From Paracoccus sp041927875 (GTDB lineage Bacteria > Pseudomonadota > Alphaproteobacteria > Rhodobacterales > Rhodobacteraceae): a stretch of 64,000 nucleotides of DNA. Positions within the stretch are counted from its first letter, which is position 1. Every line of letters starts with the position of its first letter. The position numbers and the translations under genes are program-made. Of this stretch, positions 34,399-43,144 are shown one piece after another. The notes beneath the pieces were generated by a model, which saw only the letters and a list, made by a program, of their open reading frames with translations, made no database searches and had not been told where the DNA came from. The stretch lies in the NCBI RefSeq assembly GCF_041927875.1, contig NZ_JBHFHN010000002.1, one strand, 5' to 3'.

Positions 34399-35262
34399 TC
34401 ACAGCCAGCGGCCCTGGATGACCTGGCGATAGATCTTGGTCAGCCAGCTATCGCCCTTGGCCACAGGCGTCAGCCCGCGTCTGGCCAGCAGCTTGTAGGC
34501 ATCGCCATAGAAGGGCGAGGACTGGAAGTTGTGGCCCAAGATCGCGCCGGCCGTCTGCGCCTCGTCGGTCAGGCCCAGCGACAGATAGGCCTCGACCAGA
34601 CGCATCAGCGCCTCGGGGGTCTGTGTGGTGGTCTGGTAATCCTCGACCACGACGCGGAAGCGGTTGATCGCAGCGGTATGGTGACCGCGCTTCAGATAGA
34701 AGCGGCCGATTTCCATTTCCTTGGCGGCCAGATGGTCAAAGGCCAGGTCGAACTTGTAGATCGCCGAGCGCGCATATTCGCTGTCGGGATATTCCTCGAT
34801 CACCGCGCGCAAGGCCTGAAGCGCCTGGAAGGTCAGGCCCTGGTCGCGGCCGATCTCATCGATCTGGTCGTAATAGGAAAGCGCCAGCAGGTATTTCGCA
34901 TAGGCGGCATCTTCATCGCCCGGATAGGTGTCGATGAACCGCTGGGCGGCACCGCGCGCGGATTCGTAATCGCGCGCCTTGTGATAGCCATAGGCCTGCA
35001 TGATCAGCGCGCGCTTGGCCCATTCGGAATAGGGGTAAAGCCGCTCGACCTCCGAGAAATAGCGCACGGCATTGTCGGGCTTGCGGCTGTTTTCCAGCTC
35101 ATACTCGCCGCGCTTGTAGATTTCCTCGGCGGTGAAACTTTCCAGATTGGCCGGAACCTTGTCGTCGCGCGCGCCGCCGCAGGCCGCCAGCAGGGCCGAC
35201 AGGGCCACCGCCATGGTCAGCCTGCCCGCCACGCGCATCGTCGCTGGACCCCGATCCGTCAT
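34399..35262 (-). CDS. bamD: Outer membrane assembly lipoprotein BamD
   Basis: BamD is an essential subunit of the BAM complex that inserts beta-barrel proteins into the outer membrane. The 287-residue precursor has a lipoprotein signal with lipobox LLAAC; with the ATG at 35262 the acylated cysteine is C28. An in-frame ATG at 35238 would give a shorter signal and is possible. The TPR-like repeats are typical: SFTAEEIYKRGEYELENSRKPDNAVRYFSEVERLYPYSEWAKRALIMQAYGYHKARDYESARGAAQRFIDTYPGDEDAAYAKYLLALSYYDQI. It lies between lpxC and recN, a common alphaproteobacterial order. Confidence 0.94.
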   Translation of the reverse strand: MTDRGPATMRVAGRLTMAVALSALLAACGGARDDKVPANLESFTAEEIYKRGEYELENSRKPDNAVRYFSEVERLYPYSEWAKRALIMQAYGYHKARDYESARGAAQRFIDTYPGDEDAAYAKYLLALSYYDQIDEIGRDQGLTFQALQALRAVIEEYPDSEYARSAIYKFDLAFDHLAAKEMEIGRFYLKRGHHTAAINRFRVVVEDYQTTTQTPEALMRLVEAYLSLGLTDEAQTAGAILGHNFQSSPFYGDAYKLLARRGLTPVAKGDSWLTKIYRQVIQGRWL

Positions 35263-35423
35263 GCCTGCACCCCGTTCCGTCGTGACATGTCCCCCGGCAG
35301 ACGGGGGCCCCCCATCCGGCGGGGGGTTGCGCAAACCCGGCAGGGAATCCCGCCGGGCATCGCCGTCCTAGCACAGCTGGATCGGGCAAGCAAAGCGGCC
35401 ATCGCGCCCGCGCGACAGCGTGA

Positions 35424-36422
35424 TCAGGCCGGGACCGCCGCACCAGCGGCAAGCTGGCGGCGGGCGGGCAGCGGCAGCGGGCGGCGCGGCTGGGTGGCGC
35501 GCGGCGGCGGGACGGGCACGCAGACCCCCGCGCCCAGCAGCGATTGCGCCTGTGACGGCGCCAGCACAACCCATTGCCAGTTGCGCGCATCGGCAAAGAC
35601 CGCGCGCAGCAGCCGGTTGGTCATCGCGTGACCGGCGCGGTTGCCCGCGTACAGCCCCTGGATCGGCGCACCGGCAAGGGCCAGATCGCCCACCGCGTCC
35701 AGCATCTTGTGGCGCACCGGCTCATCCGCGTGGCGCAGGCCGCCCGGCGACAGCACCCGGTCACCGTCAAAGACCACGGCGTTTTCATAGGTGCCACCCA
35801 GGGCAAGGCCGTTCTTTTGCATCGCCTCGACATCGGACTGGCGGCAAAAGGTGCGGCTATCCATCAGTTCGCGCACAAAGGCGCCATTCGCCAGATCGAC
35901 GGTCTTTTCCTGATGGCCGATGGCGGCATCGGCAAAGTCGATGGTGAACTGCATGGCGAAGCGATCAGCCGGTTCCAGCCGGGCCACGGCATCGCCTTCG
36001 CGCACCTCGACCGGGCGCAGGATGCGCAGCACCCGCATCGGCGCGTCCTGGCGACGGATGCCCTGGGCGAGGATGCCCTGAACAAAGGGCGCGGCCGAGC
36101 CGTCAAGGATCGGCACTTCGGGCGCGTCGACCTCGATCACCGCATTGGTGATGCCGGTGCCAGCCAGGGCCGCCATGACATGTTCGATGGTCGAGACGCT
36201 GGCCCCCTGACCATTGTCGACCACCGTGCACAGGCGCGAGGGGGTGACGTGATCCCAAAGCGCCGGGATCTCGGCGGCAGGACCGGCGGGCAGATCGGTG
36301 CGGTGAAAGACGATGCCATGGCCGGCGGGCGCCGGGGCAATGGTCATGCGCACGGCGGCGCCGGAATGAAGCCCCACGCCGCTGAAAGTCACCCGCGATG
36401 CAATCGTCGTCTGCACAGCCAT
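35424..36422 (-). CDS. lpxC: UDP-3-O-acyl-N-acetylglucosamine deacetylase
   Basis: LpxC catalyses the committed zinc-dependent step of lipid A synthesis. The 332-residue protein has the zinc ligands H81 (STIEHVMAAL), H238 and D242 (VRHKMLDAVGDLAL) and the catalytic H265 (NRAGHAMTNRLL), in the same spacing as in E. coli. The last about 30 residues (PVPPPRATQPRRPLPLPARRQLAAGAAVPA) are a proline- and arginine-rich extension beyond the usual end. The start MAVQTTIASRVTFSGVGLHSG is standard. It lies downstream of ftsZ but behind a strong terminator, so it probably has its own promoter in the 36423-36591 stretch. Confidence 0.95.
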   Translation of the reverse strand: MAVQTTIASRVTFSGVGLHSGAAVRMTIAPAPAGHGIVFHRTDLPAGPAAEIPALWDHVTPSRLCTVVDNGQGASVSTIEHVMAALAGTGITNAVIEVDAPEVPILDGSAAPFVQGILAQGIRRQDAPMRVLRILRPVEVREGDAVARLEPADRFAMQFTIDFADAAIGHQEKTVDLANGAFVRELMDSRTFCRQSDVEAMQKNGLALGGTYENAVVFDGDRVLSPGGLRHADEPVRHKMLDAVGDLALAGAPIQGLYAGNRAGHAMTNRLLRAVFADARNWQWVVLAPSQAQSLLGAGVCVPVPPPRATQPRRPLPLPARRQLAAGAAVPA

Positions 36423-36591
36423 CGTCCTGTCGTTCAAAGTTCACATTGGGCCTCTGCCCTGACTGACAGCTATGGTCCGGCCCCGCCCCGGACAACTCAC
36501 TTGTTGTTACCGGCTGAAACATCCGCCGCCGGTCCGTGGGGGTTTTTGCGCGACCCGCGAAAGAGGCATTGCAACCCGTTGTTTCAAAGCA

Positions 36592-36619
36592 AAAAAGACC
36601 GGGAAGGCCCGGTCTTTTT
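36592..36619 (-). terminator. Strong intrinsic terminator after ftsZ
   Basis: A stem of GACCGGG / CCCGGTC, extended by a pairing run of five A and five T, closes a 4-base loop. On the minus strand the hairpin ends in TTTTTT, so it is a textbook Rho-independent terminator 30 bases after the ftsZ stop. The plus strand also has a T-run, so the structure is symmetric. Confidence 0.92.
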
Positions 36620-36648
36620 CAGAATGCTGGATGACGGGGTTGTGACCG

Positions 36649-38370
36649 TCAGTTGGCCTGGCGACGCAGGAAGGCCGGGATCTCGACCCGTTCCTGTTCG
36701 GGGTCGATCAGATCCTCGTCGTCATAGACCGGCTGCTGGCGCACGGCGGTCGCGGCGCGGGAATCACGCTGCGGCGCGGGGTGGCTGGCAGGCGCCTGAC
36801 CTTCGACATGGCCCGTCATCTTGCTCAGCAGCGCGCCCAGGCCGCTGCGGGCACGGTCGGCGGCGGATTGCGCCAGATCGGCGGCTGCGGTGCTGCGGCG
36901 CGGTGCCGGTTCGTCATGCAGAGCGCGGCCCGCCATCCCGCCCGACGATGCCGGACGCTTGGGCGCGGTAAAGACACCCGGATCGCCGTTGGTATCCAGA
37001 TCGCGCATCGCCGGGCGCGCCGCCGGGGCGCTGTGGCGCGGGCTATAGGCGGGCGGCGGCATGTCGTCGCCCTCCAGATCGTCGATGTCGACGGCGCGGC
37101 GGCTGGCGAACAGGCCCTCATCGGGCGCGGCGTGACGATCGTGGCGATCAACCGGGCGCTCGGGCGCGCGGTCGACATGGCGGTCGACATGGCGCTCCAC
37201 CGGACGTTCGGCCACGCGCGGCGCAGGTTGCGGCGCCGGTTCTTCGGCGCGACCGGCGCGCACGGCGGCGACGGCGGCGGCGGCCTGACGTTCTGCGCGC
37301 GAGGGTTCGGGCTGCGGCGCGGGCTCGGGTTCGCGCATCGCCGGCTGATGCGGCAGCGGCTGCGACATCGGGCGGCGCTGCGGCGGCACGGCGGCAGCCT
37401 CGACCACCGCGTCAATGCCGGTGGCGACGACGGACACTCGCATCACCCCCTCCATCTCGGGGTCCAGGGTCGAGCCGACGATGATATTGGCGTCCGGGTC
37501 GACCTCATCACGGATGCGGTTCGCAGCCTCGTCCAGCTCGAACAGGGTCAGGTCGAAGCCGCCGGTGATGTTGATCAGCACGCCCTTGGCGCCGCGCAGG
37601 CTGATTTCGTCCAAGAGCGGGTTGGCGATCGCCTTTTCGGCGGCCTGGATGGCGCGATCCTCGCCCTGGGCCTCGCCGGTGCCCATCATCGCCTTGCCCA
37701 TCTCGTCCATCACCGAACGGACGTCCGCGAAGTCGAGGTTGATGATGCCGGGGCGCACCATCAGGTCGGTCACGCCCTTGACGCCCTGATACAGCACGTC
37801 ATCGGCCATCGAGAACGCCTCGGTGAAGGTGGTCTTTTCGTTGGCCAGACGGAACAGGTTCTGGTTCGGAATGATGATCAGCGTGTCGACGACCTTTTGC
37901 AGGGCCTCGATACCCTCCTCGGCCTGCCGCATCCGCTTGGCACCCTCGAACATGAAGGGTTTGGTCACAACGCCGACGGTCAGCACGCCCAGCTCGCGCG
38001 CGGCCTGCGCGATGATCGGCGCGGCACCGGTGCCGGTGCCGCCGCCCATGCCTGCGGTGATGAAGCACATATGCGCGCCCATCAGATGATCGACGATTTC
38101 CTCGATCGATTCCTCAGCGGCCTTGGCCCCGATCGAGGGCTTGGCACCCGCGCCCAGACCCTCGGTCACTTTCAGACCCATCTGAACCCGCTCGCGCGAC
38201 CGCGACTGTTGCAGGGCCTGCGCGTCGGTATTGGCGACGACGAACTCGACCCCGTCCAGCTTCTTCTCGATCATGTTGTTGACGGCATTGCCGCCCGCAC
38301 CGCCGACGCCGAAGACGGTGATCCGCGGCTTCAGCTCGTCAGTGTCGTTCATCGTCAGGTTCAAGGTCAT
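36649..38370 (-). CDS. ftsZ: Cell division protein FtsZ
   Basis: FtsZ is the tubulin-like GTPase that forms the division ring. It has 573 residues. The GTPase region holds the signature GGGTGTG at 109-115 (ITAGMGGGTGTGAAP), the N-terminal phosphate-binding VFGVGGAGGNAVNNM and the T7 loop GIINLDFADVRSVM. After about residue 330 comes a linker of roughly 230 residues rich in Pro, Arg, Ala, Asp and His, including repeated VERHVDRHVDRAPERPVDRH. The conserved C-terminal peptide IPAFLRRQ, which binds FtsA and other partners, ends the protein. Long linkers are typical of Alphaproteobacteria. It is separated from ftsA by 198 bases, which suggests its own promoter. Confidence 0.97.
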   Translation of the reverse strand: MTLNLTMNDTDELKPRITVFGVGGAGGNAVNNMIEKKLDGVEFVVANTDAQALQQSRSRERVQMGLKVTEGLGAGAKPSIGAKAAEESIEEIVDHLMGAHMCFITAGMGGGTGTGAAPIIAQAARELGVLTVGVVTKPFMFEGAKRMRQAEEGIEALQKVVDTLIIIPNQNLFRLANEKTTFTEAFSMADDVLYQGVKGVTDLMVRPGIINLDFADVRSVMDEMGKAMMGTGEAQGEDRAIQAAEKAIANPLLDEISLRGAKGVLINITGGFDLTLFELDEAANRIRDEVDPDANIIVGSTLDPEMEGVMRVSVVATGIDAVVEAAAVPPQRRPMSQPLPHQPAMREPEPAPQPEPSRAERQAAAAVAAVRAGRAEEPAPQPAPRVAERPVERHVDRHVDRAPERPVDRHDRHAAPDEGLFASRRAVDIDDLEGDDMPPPAYSPRHSAPAARPAMRDLDTNGDPGVFTAPKRPASSGGMAGRALHDEPAPRRSTAAADLAQSAADRARSGLGALLSKMTGHVEGQAPASHPAPQRDSRAATAVRQQPVYDDEDLIDPEQERVEIPAFLRRQAN

Positions 38371-38449
38371 GCTGTCCGCCTGTTGTTTTTCCAGACGCCG
38401 CCAGCCAAGACTGCCCGCCGCCTGCCCCTTTTCCGGCCCAAATTAGCCC

Positions 38450-38454
38450 GATTC
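38450..38454. promoter_or_regulatory. GANTC site in the ftsA-ftsZ gap
   Basis: A GANTC (GATTC on plus, GAATC on minus) lies 80 bases before the ftsZ start, next to a TAATTT on the minus strand that could be a -10-like element. GANTC is the CcrM methylation site recognised with GcrA, whose gene is in this window. A second GAATC (47173-47177) lies 105 bases before ftsW. At this base composition GANTC should occur by chance roughly every 300 bases, so the sites alone prove nothing. Confidence 0.35.
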
Positions 38455-38568
38455 CCACTCGCCCGTCACGCGAAAAACGCCCCATGTCCACAAAATCTGG
38501 ATGGGAACGGGCCGCCATCGGCGGCATTTTGCGCAAGGGTCAGGATATGGGGGAAATCGGCGGCAGAC

Positions 38569-39912
38569 TTACCAGTTCTGTTTGAACCACCGCAGCGCGC
38601 GGCGCAGCGACCGGGCCGGATAGCGTTCGGCGGGCAATTCGAAATCCCAGCATTCATCCTGCGGATGGGCGGCGAACAAGGCCAGCCCGACGGCGGCGGA
38701 AAAGCTGGGACCGGTCATCGCATAGGGCAGGCCCTGGATGCGCAGCGGGCGCCCCATCGTGACGTTGTGGCCCAGGATGCGCGCCGCCAGCCCGTCCAGC
38801 CCCGGCACCTGGCAGCCGCCACCGGTCAGCACGACCTGCTGGGTGGGCATGTCGTCAAAGCCCGCCGCATCCAGGATGGCGCGCACCTCCTCAAGGATTT
38901 CCTCGATCCGGGGGCGCATGATGCCGATCAGATCAGCGCGACTGACGCGGCGGCGGTCATAGGCCCAGTCGTCGGTCTCGGACGCGCCTTCGGGCACCAG
39001 TTCGATCATCTCGCGGTCGTCCTTGCCGGTGGCCAGAACGCCGCCGTTCAGCGTCTTGATGCGCTCGGCGACCGGCAGCGGCAGCCGCAGGCCGGCGGCC
39101 ACATCGGCGGTGACGTGATCGCCGCCCAGACGCACCGCATCGGCAAAGATCATGTGGTTCTTGATGAACACCGACACGCCGGTGGTGCCACCGCCCATGT
39201 CGATACAGGCGGCCCCCATCTTGCGGTAATCCTCGACCAAGGCCGCAATCCCCGAGACATAGGCCGAGGACGCCAGCCCCGCGAGTTCAAGATCGCAGCG
39301 CTTGATGCAATAGATCAGGTTGCCGATCACCGCCGCATCCACCGTCAACAGGTGCATATCGACCGCCAGCCGGTTGCCGGCGTGGTCGCGCGGGTCCGAC
39401 AGGCCGGTGCGGTTGTCCAGCGCAAAGTTCACCGGTTGGGCGTGCAGAACCTCGCGCCCCGGTCCGATGTCGGGCAGATCGCAGGCGGCCAGCACCCGGC
39501 CCACGTCGGCCTCGCGCACCTTGCCGCCCGGAAGATCGATGTCGCCCGCAATGCCATAGCTGGCCGGGCGCGCGCCGGAAAAGCAGGCGATGACGTGATC
39601 GACGCGCTGACCGGCATGTTTCTGCGCCGACTGGATCGCGGTGCGGACGGCGCGTTCGGTTTCGGCCATGGTGTCGATTTCACCAAATCGCACGCCGCGC
39701 GACCGGGTTGAGGCCGCGCCGATCACCCGGAAATTGGCCTGACCGGCCAAAGGCCCTGCGCCATCATCGCCGGGCAGGTCGGGCACGTCGAAGCGCAGCA
39801 CCAGGCAGGCGACCTTGCTGGTGCCGATGTCCAGAACGGCGATGGCGCCGCCCTGCAAGGCGCGCTGCCGGATTTCGCGCATGGCGCGCTGCGATTGGTA
39901 AAGATCGCCCAT
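38569..39912 (-). CDS. ftsA: Cell division protein FtsA
   Basis: FtsA is an actin-like ATPase that tethers FtsZ to the membrane and recruits later division proteins. The 447 residues include the phosphate-1 motif AVLDIGTSKVACLVL (residues 25-39), the 1C subdomain, CIDMGGGTTGVSVFI (phosphate-2) and VVLTGGGCQVPGLDGLA (adenosine motif). The C-terminus ARSLRRALRWFKQNW is an amphipathic membrane-targeting helix. The start fits the usual alphaproteobacterial N-terminus; only two bases separate it from the ftsQ stop. Confidence 0.96.
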   Translation of the reverse strand: MGDLYQSQRAMREIRQRALQGGAIAVLDIGTSKVACLVLRFDVPDLPGDDGAGPLAGQANFRVIGAASTRSRGVRFGEIDTMAETERAVRTAIQSAQKHAGQRVDHVIACFSGARPASYGIAGDIDLPGGKVREADVGRVLAACDLPDIGPGREVLHAQPVNFALDNRTGLSDPRDHAGNRLAVDMHLLTVDAAVIGNLIYCIKRCDLELAGLASSAYVSGIAALVEDYRKMGAACIDMGGGTTGVSVFIKNHMIFADAVRLGGDHVTADVAAGLRLPLPVAERIKTLNGGVLATGKDDREMIELVPEGASETDDWAYDRRRVSRADLIGIMRPRIEEILEEVRAILDAAGFDDMPTQQVVLTGGGCQVPGLDGLAARILGHNVTMGRPLRIQGLPYAMTGPSFSAAVGLALFAAHPQDECWDFELPAERYPARSLRRALRWFKQNW

Positions 39913-39914
39913 CC

Positions 39915-40913
39915 TCAGCCCCTTCGTTTCGGTTTCGCCGGTGCCGCGCCCGCCGTCGCCGGTTCTTCCACCACGACCCCGCGCTGCCGCAGCAGGTCGC
40001 GCATCGCATCCGGCCCCACCCGCAGGATCACGCGGCCGTCCTCGCGCATGTCGATGGCGGTGACGTCGCGCGACAGGATGTCTTGCGCCTTGTCCATCGC
40101 CAGCGCCCGTTCCAGCGCGATGCGGGCGCCCTCGGCGGGCAGCAGGATCCGTTGGCCGCGATCCAGCACCAGATCCCAGCGGCGATCACCCATCCGTTCC
40201 AGCCCGCGGACACGCGGCAGGATCGGACCGGCGGCATCCATCAGGGCGATTGCCTCGGGGGCGGCGCGTTCGGCGCCTTCACCCGCGACCAGCGGCAGAT
40301 CGGCGCGCACGTCACGCCCCGTGACGGTGGCAACGCGGTGACCGGTGGCGTCGATGATCTCGATCCCGGTGGCGTGACGCCACAGCAGCGCGGGCTGGCG
40401 TTCGGTGATCGCCACCTCAAGCACGCCGCCGCGAATGCGCATGTCGACCGCCGCCACCGCATCCAGCGCGGCCACGTCATCGCGCAGCCGCGTCAGATCC
40501 AGATCAAAGCTGGACGCCGGCAGCGCGACCGGCAGCATGTCGCGGATGCCCTCGGCCACGATGGGCGACGCACCGTCGATCTTCAGCAGATCCACCTGAA
40601 ACTCGGGCCGTTCCTGAACCGACCGGACCATGCTGTTCAGCCCCGCGCTCATCGCGTCGCGGCGGTCGGCATTGGACAGGATGATCCCGGCGGTCAGCGC
40701 GATCAGCAGCGCGGGCGCGCCGACCCGCACCAGACGGCGGATCATCGGCTTCAGCCACAGCCGGTTCAGACGGTATGCCAGGCGTGAGGGCGCAGGGTCG
40801 CGGCGCGGCGGGCGCGCACCAGCGACCGGCCCATAGGCCGTGCCCCGCACCGGGCGCGGCGACAGCCGATGGCCGGGGCCTTGCGGCCCGCCGGGGGGGG
40901 TCAGCGCATGCAT
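39915..40913 (-). CDS. ftsQ: Cell division protein FtsQ
   Basis: FtsQ is a bitopic division protein that links cytosolic and periplasmic parts of the divisome. The 332 residues have an Arg/Pro-rich cytoplasmic N-terminus and one membrane segment (LVRVGAPALLIALTAGIILSN). A POTRA domain comes next (FQVDLLKIDGASPIVAEGIRDMLPVALPASSFDLDLTRLRDDVAALDAVAAVDMRIRGGVLEVAITERQPALLW), followed by the FtsQ C-terminal domain, with a short Ala/Pro/Lys tail. The ATG at 40913 overlaps the 3' end of ddl by 13 bases. An alternative ATG-containing start further upstream lies within ddl. Confidence 0.92.
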   Translation of the reverse strand: MHALTPPGGPQGPGHRLSPRPVRGTAYGPVAGARPPRRDPAPSRLAYRLNRLWLKPMIRRLVRVGAPALLIALTAGIILSNADRRDAMSAGLNSMVRSVQERPEFQVDLLKIDGASPIVAEGIRDMLPVALPASSFDLDLTRLRDDVAALDAVAAVDMRIRGGVLEVAITERQPALLWRHATGIEIIDATGHRVATVTGRDVRADLPLVAGEGAERAAPEAIALMDAAGPILPRVRGLERMGDRRWDLVLDRGQRILLPAEGARIALERALAMDKAQDILSRDVTAIDMREDGRVILRVGPDAMRDLLRQRGVVVEEPATAGAAPAKPKRRG

Positions 40914-41830
40914 GAGGCGTCCCTTACCAGCCAGTCGCACAAATCGGGGAAGCTGATCCCGGCATGGGCCGCCTGTTCCGGCGCCAATGAGGTGGGCGTC
41001 ATCCCCGGTTGGGTGTTGGTTTCCAGAATGATCAACCCCTCGGCACCCCGGGTGTCATCCCAGCGAAAGTCGCTGCGCGACAGGCCCCGGCAGCCCAGGG
41101 CGCGATGCGCGCGCACCGCCCAGTCCAGGCACAGGGTGGTGATCTCCTCCGGCACCTCAGCGGGGATCACATGGCGCGACCCGCCGGGCTTGTATTTGGC
41201 ATCGTAGTCATACCAGCCCTCGGTGACGATTTCCGTCACCCCCAGGGCGCGGTCGCCCATGACCGCGACGGTCAACTCGCGGCCCGGCGCATAGGCCTCG
41301 ACCATGACCTGATCGGGCATGTCGGCAGACAAAGCGGGCGGGACGTCGGCGGCATCATGCACGATATAGACGCCGACCGATGAGCCTTCGTTCGCGGGCT
41401 TGACGACATAGGGCGGCGGCATGACATGGCGGGCGCGGACGTCATCGGCAGGGGCAATCAGGCTGTCGCAGACGCGCAGACCGGCGGCGCGAAAGGCCAG
41501 CTTGGCGCGTTCCTTGTCCATCGCCAAAGCCGAGGCCGCGACGCCCGAATGCGTATAGGGAAGGCGCAGCCATTCCAGCAGGCCCTGAACAATGCCGTCC
41601 TCGCCCCAGCGGCCATGCAAGGCGTTGAAAACGATGACGTCATTGCCAAACGACATCAGCCGCGCCGGAAGGCCCATCCCCCCGTGCTGGCCCGCATCGA
41701 CCTCAACCGTCTGATACCCCGCCGCGCGCAATGCCTGGGCGCATTCGCGCCCGGTCGACAGCGACACCTCACGCTCAGCCGAGGGGCCGCCCATCAACAC
41801 GATCACCGTCGGGGCTGTCCTGCTCGACAT
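40901..41830 (-). CDS. ddl: D-alanine-D-alanine ligase
   Basis: Ddl joins two D-alanines for the peptidoglycan stem peptide. The 309-residue ATP-grasp enzyme has VIVLMGGPSAEREVSLSTG, FNALHGRWGEDGIVQGLLEWLRLPYTHSGVAASALAMDKERAK, the glycine-rich VVKPANEGSSVGVYIV and the Mg-binding end LIILETNTQPGMTPTSLAPEQA. The start is the ATG giving MSSRTAPTVIVLMGG. It lies between murB (39-base gap) and ftsQ (13-base overlap) in the division cluster. Confidence 0.95.
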   Translation of the reverse strand: MSSRTAPTVIVLMGGPSAEREVSLSTGRECAQALRAAGYQTVEVDAGQHGGMGLPARLMSFGNDVIVFNALHGRWGEDGIVQGLLEWLRLPYTHSGVAASALAMDKERAKLAFRAAGLRVCDSLIAPADDVRARHVMPPPYVVKPANEGSSVGVYIVHDAADVPPALSADMPDQVMVEAYAPGRELTVAVMGDRALGVTEIVTEGWYDYDAKYKPGGSRHVIPAEVPEEITTLCLDWAVRAHRALGCRGLSRSDFRWDDTRGAEGLIILETNTQPGMTPTSLAPEQAAHAGISFPDLCDWLVRDASCMR

Positions 41831-41869
41831 GCCCAAATCCGCCTTCTTGTCGCCGGGTGGTCCCGGTCG

Positions 41870-42796
41870 TTATTCGGGCAGGGCTTCGCCCACCCGCATG
41901 ATTTCCCACTGTAGCGAAATCCCCCGGTGCTGCAAAACCTTTTTGCGCACCTCCTCGCCCAGGCCTTCCAGATCGGCAGCGGTGGCGTTGCCGGTGTTGA
42001 TCAGGAAATTGGGATGCTTTTCAGACATTTGCGCGCCACCCCGGCGGGCGCCCCGCAGTCCGGCTTCGTCGATAACTTTCCATGCCTTCAGCTCATGCGT
42101 GTCATCAGCGCGACCGGTCGAGCTGGCGCCCGATGGGTTGCGGAAGGTCGAACCGGCGCTGCGGTCGCGCGTGGGCTGGCTGGCGTCGCGGCGGTCGATC
42201 TGATCCTGCATCCGCGCGGCAAGCGCATCGGGATCGCCCGGGCCGGCGCGGAAACTGGCCGAAGTCAGCACCCATCCATCGGGAAGGGTTGAGCTGCGAT
42301 AGGCCAGGTTCAAGTCTTTCGCCGGGATTTCAACCACTTGCCCGTTACGGGTGACGGCCGTCACCTGAACCAGATGATCGGCGACATAGCTGCCATAGCA
42401 GCCCGCATTCATCCGCACCGCGCCGCCGATGGCGCCGGGGATTGTGCGCAGAAAGGTCAGGTCGAGCCCCGCCTCGGCCGCCTTGCGCGCCACATGCGCA
42501 TCCAGCGCGGCAGCGCCTGCGGTGACAATTTCGCCTTGAATATCAATGCCGTTGAAGCCGCGCCCCAAGCGGATGACCACGCCCCGAATGCCACCATCGC
42601 GCACGATCAGGTTCGAGCCGACCCCCATCGGGAACACCGGAATGGCCGGGTCAAGCGCCGCCAGAAACGCCGCCAGGTCGTCGCGGTCAGCGGGCTGGAA
42701 CAGCCAATCCGCCGGCCCGCCGACGCGCAGCCACGTCAGATCAGCCAGCGGGCGATCAGCGGTCAGGGTGCCGCGCGGGGTGGGAAGCGTGATCAT
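41870..42796 (-). CDS. murB: UDP-N-acetylenolpyruvoylglucosamine reductase
   Basis: MurB reduces UDP-GlcNAc-enolpyruvate to UDP-MurNAc using NADPH and FAD. The 308-residue protein shows LTWLRVGGPADWLFQP, PMGVGSNLIVRDGGIRGVVIRLG (FAD binding) and TIPGAIGGAVRMNAGCYGSYV. The catalytic serine region AGSTFRNPSGASS has a short insert before LKAWKVIDEAGLRGARRGGAQMSEKHPNFLINTGNATAADL, and the active-site glutamate lies near the C-terminus (LQWEIMRVGE). It is of the type I (E. coli-like chemistry) group lacking the extra C-terminal lobe. A long gap (42797-43144) separates it from the upstream DUF2484 gene. Confidence 0.95.
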   Translation of the reverse strand: MITLPTPRGTLTADRPLADLTWLRVGGPADWLFQPADRDDLAAFLAALDPAIPVFPMGVGSNLIVRDGGIRGVVIRLGRGFNGIDIQGEIVTAGAAALDAHVARKAAEAGLDLTFLRTIPGAIGGAVRMNAGCYGSYVADHLVQVTAVTRNGQVVEIPAKDLNLAYRSSTLPDGWVLTSASFRAGPGDPDALAARMQDQIDRRDASQPTRDRSAGSTFRNPSGASSTGRADDTHELKAWKVIDEAGLRGARRGGAQMSEKHPNFLINTGNATAADLEGLGEEVRKKVLQHRGISLQWEIMRVGEALPE

Positions 42797-43144
42797 GCGT
42801 GCGGGTTTAGCCGGATGCACGGGGTCGGGCAAGAGGGGCGGCAAGCCGTTGATTTTGATGGGGAGATGGGTTGGAGCAGCCGGGGGCATCCCGTCCCCGG
42901 ACCCGCCGGGGATATATGGGCCAAGAAGAAAGGGGGTTAGAGGGCGGTGATGGCGAAGGGTGGCCTGATCAATTTCGGGACTTGCGGCGGCAACGGCTGG
43001 CGTAAGCGCCTCAGGGGAGGGACCGTATAGGCACGGCAATGTGGGTGTGGTCGCGGTCGTGCACAGCCTGGTGACGAGGCGCGGAATGGCCACGGCGCGA
43101 TCAGGGGCGATGTGGCGAGCATAGGGGAAGCCCGCAGAAAGCCC
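42797..43144. other. 348-base gene-free stretch between DUF2484 and murB
   Basis: I see no convincing gene here. The part nearest murB (42880-42935) is a GC-hairpin repeat element. The remaining about 200 bases (42940-43144) have open frames on both strands but no family-like sequence, ribosome binding site or balanced codon use. It could be the leader of murB or decayed sequence. Confidence 0.6.
42880..42935 (+). repeat. GC-hairpin repeat element, copy 4
   Basis: The element begins with a GC dyad (CCGGGGGCATCC...GTCCCCGG), continues GACCCGCCGG and ends with the core GGATATATGGGCCAAGAAGAAAGG. It matches copy 1 (18185-18234, opposite orientation) in order and spacing, including the GGACC-GCCGG bridge. 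It lies between the murB start and the DUF2484 stop, inside the division cluster. Confidence 0.7.

Noticed and set aside
36781..39711. A 976-codon open frame antisense to ftsZ and ftsA
   Set aside because: It is the complement of two certain genes. Long antisense frames are a normal result of GC-rich third positions here.
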